DNA from: Paraburkholderia elongata
Lineage (GTDB): Bacteria; Pseudomonadota; Gammaproteobacteria; Burkholderiales; Burkholderiaceae
NCBI RefSeq assembly: GCF_013177735.1
Contig: NZ_WOEZ01000185.1
Location: 1-64,000 of the forward strand
Reading direction: 5' to 3'
DNA: 64,000 nt
Within the stretch, counting starts at the first letter, position 1. Each line of letters starts with the position of its first letter. A model generated the notes under the pieces. It did not search any database, was not told where the DNA came from, and worked only from the letters and a program-made list of their open reading frames with translations. Below are positions 41,005-52,001 of the stretch, in pieces. The position numbers and the translations under genes are program-made.

Positions 41005-42390
41005 CTACTCGCTGTAGAAATTCTGCGCGCCGGCAAAATTATCGAACTTCGTGAATTGGCCGTGGAACGTGAGCCGAACAGGGCCGATCGGACCATTCCG
41101 CTGCTTACCGATGATAATTTCCGCCGTGCCCTTGTCCGGACTGTCCGGGTTGTACACCTCATCGCGATAGATGAACAGAATGACGTCCGCGTCCTGTTCG
41201 ATAGCGCCGGATTCACGCAAGTCAGACATGATCGGCCGCTTGTTCGGGCGCTGTTCGAGACCGCGGTTCAACTGCGACAACGCAATCACCGGTACATCGA
41301 GTTCTTTGGCGAGACTCTTCAGCGAACGCGAGATTTCCGAGATTTCGGTCGCGCGATTTTCACCCGACGACGAACCGCTCATCAGCTGCAAATAGTCGAT
41401 GATGATCAGGCCGAGCTTGCCGCACTGGCGTGACAGCCGACGCGCACGCGAGCGCAATTCCATCGGGTTCAAGCCGCCGGTTTCGTCGATGAAAATCTGC
41501 GCCTCGCTCATTTTCTGCACAGCGTGCGTGAGCTTCGGCCAATCCTCGTCGGTCAGACGCCCGGTCCGCATGCGGTGCTGGTCGAGCCGGCCGACCGAGC
41601 CCAGCATACGCATGGTGAGCTGCGAGCCCGGCATTTCCATAGAGAACACGGCGACCGGCAGGCCGTACTCGACCGCCACATATTCACCGACGTTCATCGA
41701 AAACGCCGTTTTACCCATCGACGGGCGGCCCGCCACGATGATCAGCTCGCCGCCATGCATACCGGAAGTCATGCGGTCCAGGTCGACGAAGCCAGTCGGC
41801 GTGCCGGTCACGTCGCTCGGATTGGCGGTGTGATACAGCGTATCGATCCGCTCGACCACCTCGGTCAAGAGAGGCCCGATTTCCAGGAAGCCCTGCGTGC
41901 CACGCGCGCCGTCTTCAGCGATCGAAAACACCTTCGATTCGGCCTCGTCCAGCAACTGGCGGACTTCCTTACCCTGCGGGTTGAAAGCGTCGGCGGAAAT
42001 TTCGTCGGCCACGGACACGAGGCGGCGCAGTACCGCACGATCGCGCACGATTTCCGCGTAGCGGCGGATATTGGCCGCGCTCGGCGTGTTCTGCGCCAGC
42101 GCGTTCAGGTACGCGAGACCACCGACCTCCTCCGCCTTGCCCGAGGTGCCGAGCGCCTCATACACGGTAATCACGTCGGCCGGACGCGTCGCCGCGATCA
42201 GCTTGCCGATGTGTTCGAAAATGATGCGGTGGTCGTATCGGTAAAAATCGCTCTGCGACAGGAAGTCGGCGATGCGGTCCCATGCCGCGTTGTCGAGCAG
42301 CAGGCCGCCCAGCACCGACTGCTCGGCTTCGATCGAATGCGGCGGGACTTTCAGCGACTCGATTTGGGGATCTTTGGACGGTGCGTTCAT
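41005..42390 (-). CDS. dnaB: Replicative DNA helicase DnaB
   Basis: The 461-residue hexameric helicase drives the replication fork. N-terminal collar domain (15-115; PPHSIEAEQSVLGGLL), linker, and RecA-like domain with Walker A GRPSMGKT at 221-228, IIIDYLQLM Walker B and the arginine-finger region. It follows the ribosomal rpsF-priB-rpsR-rplI operon in the same direction, behind a strong terminator, so it needs its own promoter. Confidence 0.97.
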   Translation of the reverse strand: MNAPSKDPQIESLKVPPHSIEAEQSVLGGLLLDNAAWDRIADFLSQSDFYRYDHRIIFEHIGKLIAATRPADVITVYEALGTSGKAEEVGGLAYLNALAQNTPSAANIRRYAEIVRDRAVLRRLVSVADEISADAFNPQGKEVRQLLDEAESKVFSIAEDGARGTQGFLEIGPLLTEVVERIDTLYHTANPSDVTGTPTGFVDLDRMTSGMHGGELIIVAGRPSMGKTAFSMNVGEYVAVEYGLPVAVFSMEMPGSQLTMRMLGSVGRLDQHRMRTGRLTDEDWPKLTHAVQKMSEAQIFIDETGGLNPMELRSRARRLSRQCGKLGLIIIDYLQLMSGSSSGENRATEISEISRSLKSLAKELDVPVIALSQLNRGLEQRPNKRPIMSDLRESGAIEQDADVILFIYRDEVYNPDSPDKGTAEIIIGKQRNGPIGPVRLTFHGQFTKFDNFAGAQNFYSE

Positions 42391-42464
42391 GGAGAGGAAT
42401 TATCGGGGTAAATGCGCGCGGATGGAAATCAAAAACCGATACTTCGATGCATCGAAAACGGGCA

Positions 42465-42502
42465 ATAAAAAAGGCAGGGGCCGGTCACCCGGCCCCTGCC
42501 TT
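42465..42502 (-). terminator. Intrinsic terminator after rplI
   Basis: AAGGCAGGGGCCGG (42471-42484) and its complement (42489-42502) form a 14-bp stem with a 4-nt loop; TTTTTTATT follows on the minus strand. It separates the S6-L9 operon from dnaB. Confidence 0.93.
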
Positions 42503-42537
42503 TTGCCAGCAACGTCCTGGCAGATGCTACCTGATAC

Positions 42538-42990
42538 TTAGACGTGTTCGCCGATCACAGCCACCGTCACATCGACGAGAACGTCGGTGTGCAGCGAGAT
42601 CTGAACAGCGTGCTCGCCAACCAGCTTCAGCGGGCCTTCCGGCAGACGCACTTGCGCCTTTTCCACTGCGAAGCCTTGCTTGACCAATGCGTCAGCGATG
42701 TCGGCGTTCGTCACCGAGCCGAACAGACGGCCGTCGACGCCAGCCTTCTGATTGATCTGAACCGTCGAGCCTGCCAGCTTTTCGCCTTGAGCTTGAGCGA
42801 TAGCCAGCTTTTCAGCGGCGATCTTTTCGAGTTCAGCGCGACGAACTTCGAATTCAGCCAGGGCTTCCTTCGTTGCACGGCGAGCTTGCTTGTTCGGGAT
42901 CAGGAAGTTACGTGCGTAACCGTCCTTCACCTTGACGATATCGCCCAGGTTGCCCAGGTTGACGACTTTTTCCAGAAGAATAATTTGCAT
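42538..42990 (-). CDS. rplI: 50S ribosomal protein L9
   Basis: 150 residues with the N-terminal domain MQIILLEKVVNLGNLGDIVKV region and the conserved GYARNFLIPNKQA, a long connecting helix and the C-terminal RNA-binding domain. Last gene of rpsF-priB-rpsR-rplI, 27 bp after rpsR. Confidence 0.98.
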   Translation of the reverse strand: MQIILLEKVVNLGNLGDIVKVKDGYARNFLIPNKQARRATKEALAEFEVRRAELEKIAAEKLAIAQAQGEKLAGSTVQINQKAGVDGRLFGSVTNADIADALVKQGFAVEKAQVRLPEGPLKLVGEHAVQISLHTDVLVDVTVAVIGEHV

Positions 42991-43017
42991 TCGGATACTC
43001 CTTATCGCGTCGTCAGG

Positions 43018-43293
43018 TTAGGCCTTGTGCTGGTCGGTGTACGGCACCAGCGCGAGGAAACGTGCGCGCTTGATTGCCGTATCCAGCTGGCGTTGATAGT
43101 GCGACTTCGTACCCGTGAGACGCGCCGGCGTGATCTTGCCGTTTTCGCCGATGAAGTCCTTCAGCGTTTCGAGGTCCTTGTAGTCGATGTGATCGACGTT
43201 AGCGGCCGTGAAACGGCAGAACTTCTTGCGCTTGAAGAGCGGATTTTGTTGCTGACGACGCTTGTCGAATTTCTTACCAGTCGGGCGGGGCAT
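43018..43293 (-). CDS. rpsR: 30S ribosomal protein S18
   Basis: 91 residues; core FKRKKFCRFTAANVDHIDYKD and LKDFIGENGKI with basic N-terminus. It binds S6 and 16S rRNA in the platform. Begins 2 bp after priB. Slightly longer than the enteric protein (75). Confidence 0.98.
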   Translation of the reverse strand: MPRPTGKKFDKRRQQQNPLFKRKKFCRFTAANVDHIDYKDLETLKDFIGENGKITPARLTGTKSHYQRQLDTAIKRARFLALVPYTDQHKA

Positions 43294-43295
43294 GT

Positions 43296-43595
43296 TCAGT
43301 CCTTTCCAATGTCCTGCAATTCTGTGATGTGAAATACCAGAGTTCTTGCGTTGCGGTGCTTTTTCGCCAGAAAGCCTGTGAAGAGCGTTTCTACGCCCAT
43401 CTGACAGCCTTCCAGCTTACCGCTCGCCTCGCCTGCGGCTACCGCCTGCATGGTCAGTTCGACTTGCCGGGCAATGCCAGCTTCGACGACTTCCGTGCGG
43501 TGGTGCAACGTGCAGCCTGCGATCGGAACGCCGGCGGGGGTATACCGCACCGGTTCGCGTTCGACGACGCTGGCCGTAAGTTGCAGCCGGTTCAT
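43296..43595 (-). CDS. priB: Primosomal replication protein N, PriB
   Basis: A 99-residue OB-fold single-strand DNA-binding protein that helps PriA reload DnaB at stalled forks; opening MNRLQLTASVVEREPVRYTP and GVPIAGCTLHH are typical. Placement between rpsF and rpsR, with dnaB downstream, is the usual proteobacterial layout. Confidence 0.95.
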   Translation of the reverse strand: MNRLQLTASVVEREPVRYTPAGVPIAGCTLHHRTEVVEAGIARQVELTMQAVAAGEASGKLEGCQMGVETLFTGFLAKKHRNARTLVFHITELQDIGKD

Positions 43596-43645
43596 GAAGC
43601 CTTTGACGAGAACGACGCTTGATCTGGTAGCTTAAATAGTGTGTC

Positions 43646-44020
43646 TTAAGCCTGCGCTTCGGACGGTTGCGTAGCAGCCGACTTCTTGGCTTCTTCGCGC
43701 TGCACTTCCTTCATCATCGGCGACGGGGCCGTTTCGGCCTTCTTCATCTTGACGATCAGGTGACGCAGAACAGCGTCGTTGAACTTGAATGCGTGTTCCA
43801 GCTCGTCGAGCGTGGTTTGATCGCATTCGATGTTCATGCAGACGTAGTGAGCCTTCGCGAGTTTCTCGATCATGTAGGCCAGTTGGCGACGGCCCCAGTC
43901 TTCGATACGGTGGATCTGGCCACCGTGCGACGTGATCGTGCTCTTGTAACGCTCGATCATGGCGGGCACTTGCTCGCTCTGATCGGGATGCACGATAAAG
44001 ACGATTTCATAATGACGCAT
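43646..44020 (-). CDS. rpsF: 30S ribosomal protein S6
   Basis: 124 residues starting MRHYEIVFIVHPDQSEQVP, with GRRQLAYMIEKLAKAHYV; ATG at 44020 preceded by AAGGAG. The C-terminal 25 residues are acidic/alanine-rich. First gene of the operon behind a near-consensus promoter; S6-S18 complexes autoregulate such operons in other bacteria. Confidence 0.98.
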   Translation of the reverse strand: MRHYEIVFIVHPDQSEQVPAMIERYKSTITSHGGQIHRIEDWGRRQLAYMIEKLAKAHYVCMNIECDQTTLDELEHAFKFNDAVLRHLIVKMKKAETAPSPMMKEVQREEAKKSAATQPSEAQA

Positions 44021-44085
44021 ACACACTCCTTGTGGATTAAAGCCACCCGGGCGTCGGAACCGGTGTGGCAAGTGAGAAGCCAAAG

Positions 44086-44114
44086 AGTCTAACCCGATTA
44101 GGGCCGGGTTGCAA
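44086..44114 (-). promoter_or_regulatory. Promoter of the rpsF-priB-rpsR-rplI operon
   Basis: On the minus strand TTGCAA (44114-44109), 17 bp, TAGACT (44091-44086). Start near 44079 leaves a leader of about 60 nt, where S6-S18 feedback could act. Confidence 0.78.
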
Positions 44115-44314
44115 GATATCCCGTTAATCGGGAGCGCGAATCGGGTGTGTTTTCAAGGGTTTAGGGGCTAACGGGCGGTGGCGGCCGACGCGGCGGGCTG
44201 CGGTAACCAGAAAGGCGACCGAAACCGGCGGGCAACGCCCCGAACGCGCCGGAGGCCGCCGTGTGTCTCCTTCCGCGCGATCTGGGCCGCTAAAAGCGCT
44301 TATCACAGCTGCTT
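44115..44314. other. Gap between the rpsF promoter and the anti-sigma gene
   Basis: An inverted repeat of CCCGTTAATCGGGA type near 44119-44131 is visible; otherwise GC-rich with no gene or terminator for the anti-sigma message that I can identify. Confidence 0.35.
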
Positions 44315-45250
44315 CTAGCCGCCCTCGGTCCGCCCGCTGCCGCCTTGCAGGCGTGCCTTCAGCGCCGTTTCCAGCCCAGTCAACGCATCGGGCGCGGCGT
44401 CCGTGATCGCCCACCAGGTCATGCCTTCCGCGTTCCAGTGCGAGATCGAATAGCCTTCGCGGGCAAGTGCGGCGGGGGTCGCGCCGTCCGTGCTGCGGCC
44501 CGTTCCGCCGGAGCCGGCCTCCGGAAACACGTACACGTCGATCACGTGCTTGCGGTAGCGGTACACCAGCACGGCCACCCGCTGATGCGCGAGGTAATCC
44601 AGCCGCCCGCCCTCCAGCGCGAAGCCGCTCGCCGCCAGGTCTTCGACCGGCGGCGAATAATCGAGCCGGCCGTTGAACCACGGCTTGACCGTGTGCTTGT
44701 CCGTTGAAATCACGTCGATGTCGCGCCCCGACACCTGCGCGCGCACGTGGCTCTCGACCAGTTCGTCGGCAAACGGCGCGAACTCCGCCGGGCGCCGCAG
44801 GCTCAGCGTGACGCCCGCGGCCACGGCGCACAGCGCGACGACCAGTGCGGCCAGCCAGCCTTGCGCAATCAGTCTGTTCGAGCCGACAGCAACGCCCGGG
44901 CCGCCAAAGCCGCCGTGCGGACCATGCCGGCCGTTCAGCCAACTATCGATCCACGCGAGCCAGCGCCACTGCCGTGGCGGCGGTTTAACGGCCGCGCCGG
45001 CCGCAGGCTGCGCAGCGGCGACGACATCGTCCGTTCCAGGCAGTCCCGCGACGATACGGGCCCGCAGCGACTGCGGCGCGCGGTGATAAGGCGCCACGCG
45101 CAGCGATTCGCTCAACGCATGCAGGTTTTCGCTTTCGCGCCGGCAGGCGTCGCAGCTCTCGATGTGCTGCTGCACGCGCTGAGCGTCCGGCGCGGGCAAT
45201 TCGTGGTCGGCGTTCGCATCGAGGAGCGGCCGCGCTTCGTTACAGTCCAT
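44315..45250 (-). CDS. Anti-sigma factor with a zinc-binding (ZAS) N-terminus
   Basis: 311 residues. The cytoplasmic N-terminus carries HxxxCxxC (H29, C33, C36 in HIESCDAC), the zinc anti-sigma motif that holds ECF sigma factors. A Gly/His/Pro-rich linker precedes one transmembrane helix (about 130-150) and a periplasmic domain of 160 residues (sensor part). Its start overlaps the sigma gene by 11 bp and is preceded by AGGAG. Partner of the ECF sigma factor. Confidence 0.9.
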   Translation of the reverse strand: MDCNEARPLLDANADHELPAPDAQRVQQHIESCDACRRESENLHALSESLRVAPYHRAPQSLRARIVAGLPGTDDVVAAAQPAAGAAVKPPPRQWRWLAWIDSWLNGRHGPHGGFGGPGVAVGSNRLIAQGWLAALVVALCAVAAGVTLSLRRPAEFAPFADELVESHVRAQVSGRDIDVISTDKHTVKPWFNGRLDYSPPVEDLAASGFALEGGRLDYLAHQRVAVLVYRYRKHVIDVYVFPEAGSGGTGRSTDGATPAALAREGYSISHWNAEGMTWWAITDAAPDALTGLETALKARLQGGSGRTEGG

Positions 45251-45968
45251 CTGGCGTCTCCTGAGCTAAGCCGGCGGCACTTGCGCCGGGGTTGTTGGAC
45301 GGACGGCCGTTGGAGGCCGCCCGAAGTGGTGTGACGGAAGCCGTGGATGGCGTGCACGCCCCCGGCATCGTGGCGCGCGGCGGACCGCCCCCTCCTTGCT
45401 TCGCCGTCAGCAGCGCGGCCAGCTTGCGCCTGCCCCGCGCAAGCCGCGACATCACCGTGCCGATCGGAATATCGGCCACCATCGCGATCTCTCGATAACC
45501 CATTTCTTCAAGCTCCCGCAAGATCAGCACCTCGCGGTACTCGACCGGCAACTGCGCGAGCGCATCGTGCACGAGCTTCGTATCCTCGTTGCGGATCAGA
45601 AGCGTCTGCGGATCCTCGCCGCCCGCGCTCCAGCCCTCGAAAGTCGCGTCGTCCATGGTGTCGTCGAACTCGACCACCTCGTGCGACGACGCGCGCCGCC
45701 GCCACTCCGTGTACCAGGTGCGGCGCACGATCGCGAGCAGCCACGGCCGCGCCGAGTCGCCACGGAAGGTATCGAAGAAACGGAACGCGCGCATGAACGC
45801 TTCCTGCACCACGTCGTCGGCATCGTTGGCGTTGCCGCACAACCAGCGCGCAAGGTTGTACGCGGCGTCGAGGTGCGGCAGCGCCAGCTGCTGAAAACGG
45901 CGGCTCCGTGCTGCATCGGCTTCGGCGTCGACGTGCGCGCGGGCGGCGTCTGAATCGGTTTGGACCAC
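45240..45968 (-). CDS. ECF RNA polymerase sigma factor
   Basis: About 242 residues. Sigma region 2 (about 30-100; ARWLCGNANDADDVVQEAFM, FDTFRGDSARPWLLAI) and region 4 (about 140-190; LPVEYREVLILRELEEMGY, IPIGTVMSRLARGR). A 50-residue Pro/Ser/Ala-rich tail follows. The GTG at 45968 is preferred since it has GGAGGG at 5 bp spacing; an ATG six codons upstream (45986) covers that binding site and has none of its own. Coupled to the anti-sigma gene. Confidence 0.9.
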   Translation of the reverse strand: MVQTDSDAARAHVDAEADAARSRRFQQLALPHLDAAYNLARWLCGNANDADDVVQEAFMRAFRFFDTFRGDSARPWLLAIVRRTWYTEWRRRASSHEVVEFDDTMDDATFEGWSAGGEDPQTLLIRNEDTKLVHDALAQLPVEYREVLILRELEEMGYREIAMVADIPIGTVMSRLARGRRKLAALLTAKQGGGGPPRATMPGACTPSTASVTPLRAASNGRPSNNPGASAAGLAQETPDGL

Positions 45969-46088
45969 CTGGGCCCTCCAGGGCATTGCGGCTAGGCTGT
46001 GTGACTCATTTTCACTCGCTCATCACGCATAACCGGTCACATGCCGAGTTTATTCCCGCCTTCACCTTGAATCCGAATATTTAAGCCG

Positions 46089-47003
46089 CTAATAAGTCGG
46101 GCGATTCCAGTAATCCTCGCTGGCATACACCTCTTTCAGATAGTCGATGAAGTAGCGCACCTTGGCCGGCACGTAACGCTGCTGTGGATAGACCGCCAGA
46201 ATGTCGTAGTCAGGCAGCGCGAATTCATCCAGAACGGTTTCCAGCTCGCCGCGCGCCAGTTGCTGCTGGATTTCCCACGTGGAGCGCCAGCCGAGCCCGA
46301 GCCCTTCGGATACCCAACGATGCAGCAACTCGCCGTCGTTGCAGTCGAGCGTGCCGCCCACCCGCACCGTCGCCAGCTTGCCGTTGCGGCGGAAGTACCA
46401 GCCGCGGTTCTGCCCGCCCTGCAGGTTGAACGCCAGGCAATTGTGCTGTGGCAGATCTTCGAGCGTTTTCGGCTTGCCGTATTTGCGGAAATATTCCGGC
46501 GTGCCGCAGACCACGCGACGGTTCGTTGCCAGCTTCACCGCAACGAAATTCGGATCGACCGCGCCGCCGATCCGGATCGACAGGTCATAACCCTCGCGCA
46601 CCAGATCCACGACCCGATCGGTCAGGTTGAACGACACCTGCAATTCCGGCTTGTCGGCGAGAAAAGCCGGCGCAAGCGGTGCGACGTGCTTCCGCCCGAA
46701 CGCGGCCGGCGCCGACACGATCAGATGGCCGTTCACCGCGCGCCGTCCGGCGCTCAGTTCGTTTTCCGCCTGGTCCCATTCAGTGAGCAGGCCGCGGCAG
46801 CGCTCGAGAAACGCCGCGCCGTCTTCGCTGACCACGAGGCGTCGCGTCGAGCGGTACATCAGCTTCACGCCGAGACGCTTTTCCAGCGCGTCGATGCGGC
46901 GCCCCAGAATCACCGGCGACACGCCCTCTTCCAGCGCGGCCGCCGCGAGACTGCCCGCGTCGGCGACGCGCACGAAAGTTTCGATTTGTTTGAAGCGGTC
47001 CAT
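46089..47003 (-). CDS. LysR-family regulator, probably of the glyoxylate operon
   Basis: 304 residues: helix-turn-helix at the N-terminus (MDRFKQIETFVRVADAGSLA), then the effector-binding domain with YDLSIRIGGAVD and PQQRYVPAKVRYFIDYL, of the CrgA/AaeR-like branch. The ATG at 47003 is the family start; 35 upstream in-frame codons are excluded. Divergent from gcl with 212 bp between, the usual layout for a LysR activator of that operon. Confidence 0.9.
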   Translation of the reverse strand: MDRFKQIETFVRVADAGSLAAAALEEGVSPVILGRRIDALEKRLGVKLMYRSTRRLVVSEDGAAFLERCRGLLTEWDQAENELSAGRRAVNGHLIVSAPAAFGRKHVAPLAPAFLADKPELQVSFNLTDRVVDLVREGYDLSIRIGGAVDPNFVAVKLATNRRVVCGTPEYFRKYGKPKTLEDLPQHNCLAFNLQGGQNRGWYFRRNGKLATVRVGGTLDCNDGELLHRWVSEGLGLGWRSTWEIQQQLARGELETVLDEFALPDYDILAVYPQQRYVPAKVRYFIDYLKEVYASEDYWNRPTY

Positions 47004-47215
47004 ATTTGTCTCCGGTCCCATGCATCGCTGCGACTCGTCTCGCGCCCCGAGGCCAACGTATTCCATACTTTTTGTTTCGAAATAAGCGACCCGGACTGAT
47101 CTTATCAAACCTTTAGGTGAAGCCTACAGTTCGGACAACACCTTTTGGTTTGCACATCCATCAGCGAATTCGTTACCCCACCTATTCGCCCACCTCAGAC
47201 ATTCAGGAGACATTC

Positions 47216-48991
<1,776 letters not shown>

Positions 48992-49120
48992 GCTTTCTGA
49001 CGCTTTGAAGCGCGCGTTGATTCGCGCGCTGACTGATAAGCATCACATGAGCGCGGCTCGGCATCCCCGAGCCGCCTCATGAAGTTATTCCACTGACCGA
49101 CCAGCGAGACAAAAAGCACC

Positions 49121-49930
49121 ATGCCGAAATTTGCAGCGAATCTCACCATGCTGTTCAACGAAGTCCCGTTCCTCGACCGCTTTGCGGCAGCAGCGGACGC
49201 GGGCTTCAACGCCGTCGAATTCCTGTTTCCGTATCCGTATCAGATCGCTGAATTGAGCGAGCGTCTGCAGCAGAACCGCCTCAAGCTCGTGTTGCATAAC
49301 TTGCCCGCGGGCAACTGGGAAGCCGGTGAGCGCGGCATCGCTTGCCTGCCGGATCGTGTGGGCGAGTTTCAGGAAGGTGTCGGCCGCGCGATCGAATACG
49401 CGACGGCTTTGAAGGTGCCGCAACTGAACTGCCTCGTCGGTATTCCGACGGCGGGCGTCGACGCGGACAAGGCGCGCTCGACGATCGTCGACAACCTGCG
49501 CTTCGCCGCGGGCGAACTGAAGAAGGCCGGCATCAAGCTGCTGGTCGAGCCGTGCAATTCGTACGACATCCCCGGCTTCGCGCTGAACCGTTCGGGCGAA
49601 GGCCTGGACGTGATTCGCGCGGTGGGTTCGGACAATCTGTTCCTGCAATACGACATCTATCACATGCAACGGATGGAAGGCGAACTCGCGGCAACGATCA
49701 AAAAGAACCTGCCGCAGATCGCGCACATCCAGCTCGCCGACAACCCCGGCCGCAACGAACCGGGCACCGGCGAAATCAACTACCCGTTCCTGTTCGACCT
49801 GCTCGATTCGCTCGGCTACGAAGGCTACGTCGGTTGCGAATACAAACCGCGCACGACCACCGCCGCCGGCCTCGGCTGGGTGCAGAGCGTGGCCGGGCAA
49901 ACCCGCGGCGCAGCCCACGCCGCTGCCTGA
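49121..49930 (+). CDS. hyi: Hydroxypyruvate isomerase
   Basis: The 269-residue TIM-barrel enzyme interconverts hydroxypyruvate and tartronate semialdehyde. Opening PKFAANLTMLFNEVPFLDRF, EPCNSYDIPGF, QYDIYHMQRMEG and the C-terminal GCEYKPRTTTAAGL are typical of Hyi. 129 bp after gcl, 57 bp before glxR, same operon. Confidence 0.95.
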   Translation: MPKFAANLTMLFNEVPFLDRFAAAADAGFNAVEFLFPYPYQIAELSERLQQNRLKLVLHNLPAGNWEAGERGIACLPDRVGEFQEGVGRAIEYATALKVPQLNCLVGIPTAGVDADKARSTIVDNLRFAAGELKKAGIKLLVEPCNSYDIPGFALNRSGEGLDVIRAVGSDNLFLQYDIYHMQRMEGELAATIKKNLPQIAHIQLADNPGRNEPGTGEINYPFLFDLLDSLGYEGYVGCEYKPRTTTAAGLGWVQSVAGQTRGAAHAAA

Positions 49931-49987
49931 TCGACTCATTGATCGGCTTAGGCATATCACCCCAAACAACACTGGAGATTTAGACAC

Positions 49988-50896
49988 ATGGCAAAGATCG
50001 GTTTCATCGGCCTCGGCATCATGGGCGCGCACATGGCGCGCAACCTCATCAAGGGCGGTCACACGCTGTTCGTGAATGGCGCGTACCCGGTGCCGGAAGA
50101 TCTGAGCAAGACGACCACCGTAGTCGCCAATTCGACCGCTGTCGCGCAGGCCGCCGACATCGTCATCATCATGGTGCCGGACACGCCTGACGTCGCCAAC
50201 GTGCTGTTCGCCGACGACGGCGTCGCCGCCGGCCTCACAGAGGGCAAGCTGGTGATCGACATGAGCTCGATCTCGCCGCTCGACACGCAAGCCTTCGCGA
50301 AGAAGATCAACGCCCTCGGCGCCGACTACCTCGATGCGCCGGTGTCCGGCGGCGAAGTCGGCGCGCGTGAAGCGTCGCTGACGATCATGGTCGGCGGTCC
50401 TGAAAAAGCGTTCGCGCTGGCCAAGCCGCTGTTCGAACTGATGGGCAAGAACATCTCGCTGATCGGTGACAACGGCGCGGGTCAAACCTGCAAGGTCGCG
50501 AACCAGATCATCGTCGCGCTGAACATCGAAGCGGTGGCTGAAGCGCTGCTGTTCGCTTCGCGCTCGGGTGCCGATCCGGAGCGTGTGCGCAAGGCTTTGA
50601 TGGGCGGCTTCGCTTCGTCGCGCATTCTCGAAGTGCATGGCGAACGCATGACCAAGCGTACGTTCGATCCGGGCTTCCGCATCGAACTGCACCAGAAGGA
50701 TCTGAACCTCGCACTGGACGGCGCACGCAAGTTGGGCATCGCCCTGCCGCATACGGCGAGCGCGCAACAACTGTTCAGCGTGTGCGCAGCCAACGGCGGC
50801 AAGGCATGGGATCACTCCGCGATGGTGCGCGCACTGGAAATCATGGCGAACTACGAAGTCGCGCAAGCGCCGGGTAGCGAAGCCAAGGCAGCTTGA
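49988..50896 (+). CDS. glxR: 2-hydroxy-3-oxopropionate (tartronate semialdehyde) reductase
   Basis: The 302-residue beta-hydroxyacid dehydrogenase reduces tartronate semialdehyde to D-glycerate. NAD site GFIGLGIMGAHMARNL, substrate loop DAPVSGGEVGAREASL and catalytic lysine in CKVANQIIVALN (K). It completes the glyoxylate-to-glycerate route with gcl and hyi. Confidence 0.95.
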   Translation: MAKIGFIGLGIMGAHMARNLIKGGHTLFVNGAYPVPEDLSKTTTVVANSTAVAQAADIVIIMVPDTPDVANVLFADDGVAAGLTEGKLVIDMSSISPLDTQAFAKKINALGADYLDAPVSGGEVGAREASLTIMVGGPEKAFALAKPLFELMGKNISLIGDNGAGQTCKVANQIIVALNIEAVAEALLFASRSGADPERVRKALMGGFASSRILEVHGERMTKRTFDPGFRIELHQKDLNLALDGARKLGIALPHTASAQQLFSVCAANGGKAWDHSAMVRALEIMANYEVAQAPGSEAKAA

Positions 50897-50906
50897 AGCA
50901 AACACA

Positions 50907-50945
50907 GATTGCCGTGATCGTTGCATCTGCAACGTCCTGGCAATC
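50907..50945 (+). terminator. Two-part hairpin after glxR
   Basis: GATTGCC (50907-50913) pairs with GGCAATC (50939-50945), and CGTTGCA (50919-50925) with TGCAACG (50928-50934), with a small internal loop. No U tract; likely 3' end processing or Rho-assisted stop. Confidence 0.6.
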
Positions 50946-51440
50946 ACAGGTGGGGCGCCCGGACCGTCGTGCAGCATGGTCGGCGGAACGGGCAAATCGT
51001 GCCGCTCTGGGCTGAGAGCGGCAAGTGGGGTCCGCAGCGGCACCCGGCGACGCCGGGGAAGCCTTGGTCGGTCAGACGTCGTCGTCGGGTGTCCGGCTGT
51101 CGGATTTCAAATTTATGCGTTTTCCGCCAATCTCTCGCAGCGGCTGCATCATGCACGCCGCCTGCCAGCGCCTCTCTTTGCAGGTCTCCTCGCACGTGTG
51201 CTCGCAAGTCCGCTTGCATTTGCTTGCAACTCCGCGCCCGCAGCACGACCTTTTTTGACACATCCCTCCGCGCTTTTCTCCTACACTCGTTGAGTCTGGT
51301 TGCTGGCGTATCAGCGTTCACGTGCGGCTTGCCGATCATCGCAGTGCATGTGCTCTGTTTCATTCGCCCGATTCGCAACCAGAGTTCAACCCGTGAGCGG
51401 AATGTGCTTGCGCCGGTAACCCATCTGCAAAGGATTCAGA
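50946..51440. other. Intergenic region between glxR and the DUF3597 gene
   Basis: 495 bp. Frames exist on both strands, one minus-strand 63-codon frame (51263-51072) being cysteine-rich, but none has a binding site or known relatives. A TTGACA at 51256-51261 faces the DUF3597 gene; a matching -10 at standard spacing is not clear. Confidence 0.4.
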
Positions 51441-51842
51441 ATGAGCATCTTTGGTGACATCGTAAACAAGCTCTTCGGCAAAGCGAAGCCCGACCAGCCT
51501 GCGCCTGCGGTTGAGCCGACACCGGATCCGGCAGCGGCACAAGCTGCTGCACCGGAGGCTACACCGGCGCCCGCGCCGCTGGCCGACGTCGACGTCGCTG
51601 CCGTCATGGACCAGTTCGTGAGTGAGAGCGGGCAAACGTTGAACTGGCGCACGTCGATCGTCGACACGCTGAAAGCGCTCGGCGTCGACAGCAGCCTTGA
51701 GCATCGCAAGCAGCTCGCTCAGGAACTAAAGTACAGCGGCGACACGAACGATTCGGCGAGCATGAACATCTGGCTGCACAAACAGGTGATGCAAGCGCTG
51801 GCGGCGAACGGCGGGAAGTTGCCTCCGGATCTGGCGGCCTAA
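51441..51842 (+). CDS. DUF3597-domain protein
   Basis: 133 residues. MSIFGDIVNKLFG opening, a Pro/Ala-rich linker (about 18-50), and the conserved DUF3597 domain (52-133; WRTSIVDTLKALGVDSSLEHR, LHKQVMQALAANGGKLP) resembling LysM-associated small proteins of unknown function. AAAGGA precedes the ATG. Monocistronic, followed by a strong hairpin. Confidence 0.87.
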   Translation: MSIFGDIVNKLFGKAKPDQPAPAVEPTPDPAAAQAAAPEATPAPAPLADVDVAAVMDQFVSESGQTLNWRTSIVDTLKALGVDSSLEHRKQLAQELKYSGDTNDSASMNIWLHKQVMQALAANGGKLPPDLAA

Positions 51843-51896
51843 CTGCTTGCCGGCGTTGCCTGTTTCCGCCGATAGCGATAAACCTTAAGCTGAAAC

Positions 51897-51939
51897 GACA
51901 ACGCGGCGCTCGGGTCGATGACCTGGGCGCCGCGTTGTC
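51897..51939. terminator. Long hairpin between convergent DUF3597 and asparaginase genes
   Basis: GACAACGCGGCGC (51897-51909) pairs perfectly with GCGCCGCGTTGTC (51927-51939); GGTC/GACC pair inside the loop, and CTTAAG flanks both sides. It lacks a U tract but is symmetric, suiting both converging transcripts. Confidence 0.7.
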
Positions 51940-52001
51940 ACTTAAGCTTCATGTGCGGGACACGGTTCTGACTTTGAACCGGGCCGCCCGCGCTAAATCA
52001 A

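Noticed and set aside
51072..51263. Cysteine-rich 63-codon minus-strand frame
   Set aside because: No ribosome binding site and no family; the Cys content comes from repeated TTGCA/TGCAAG-like words. Left as intergenic.
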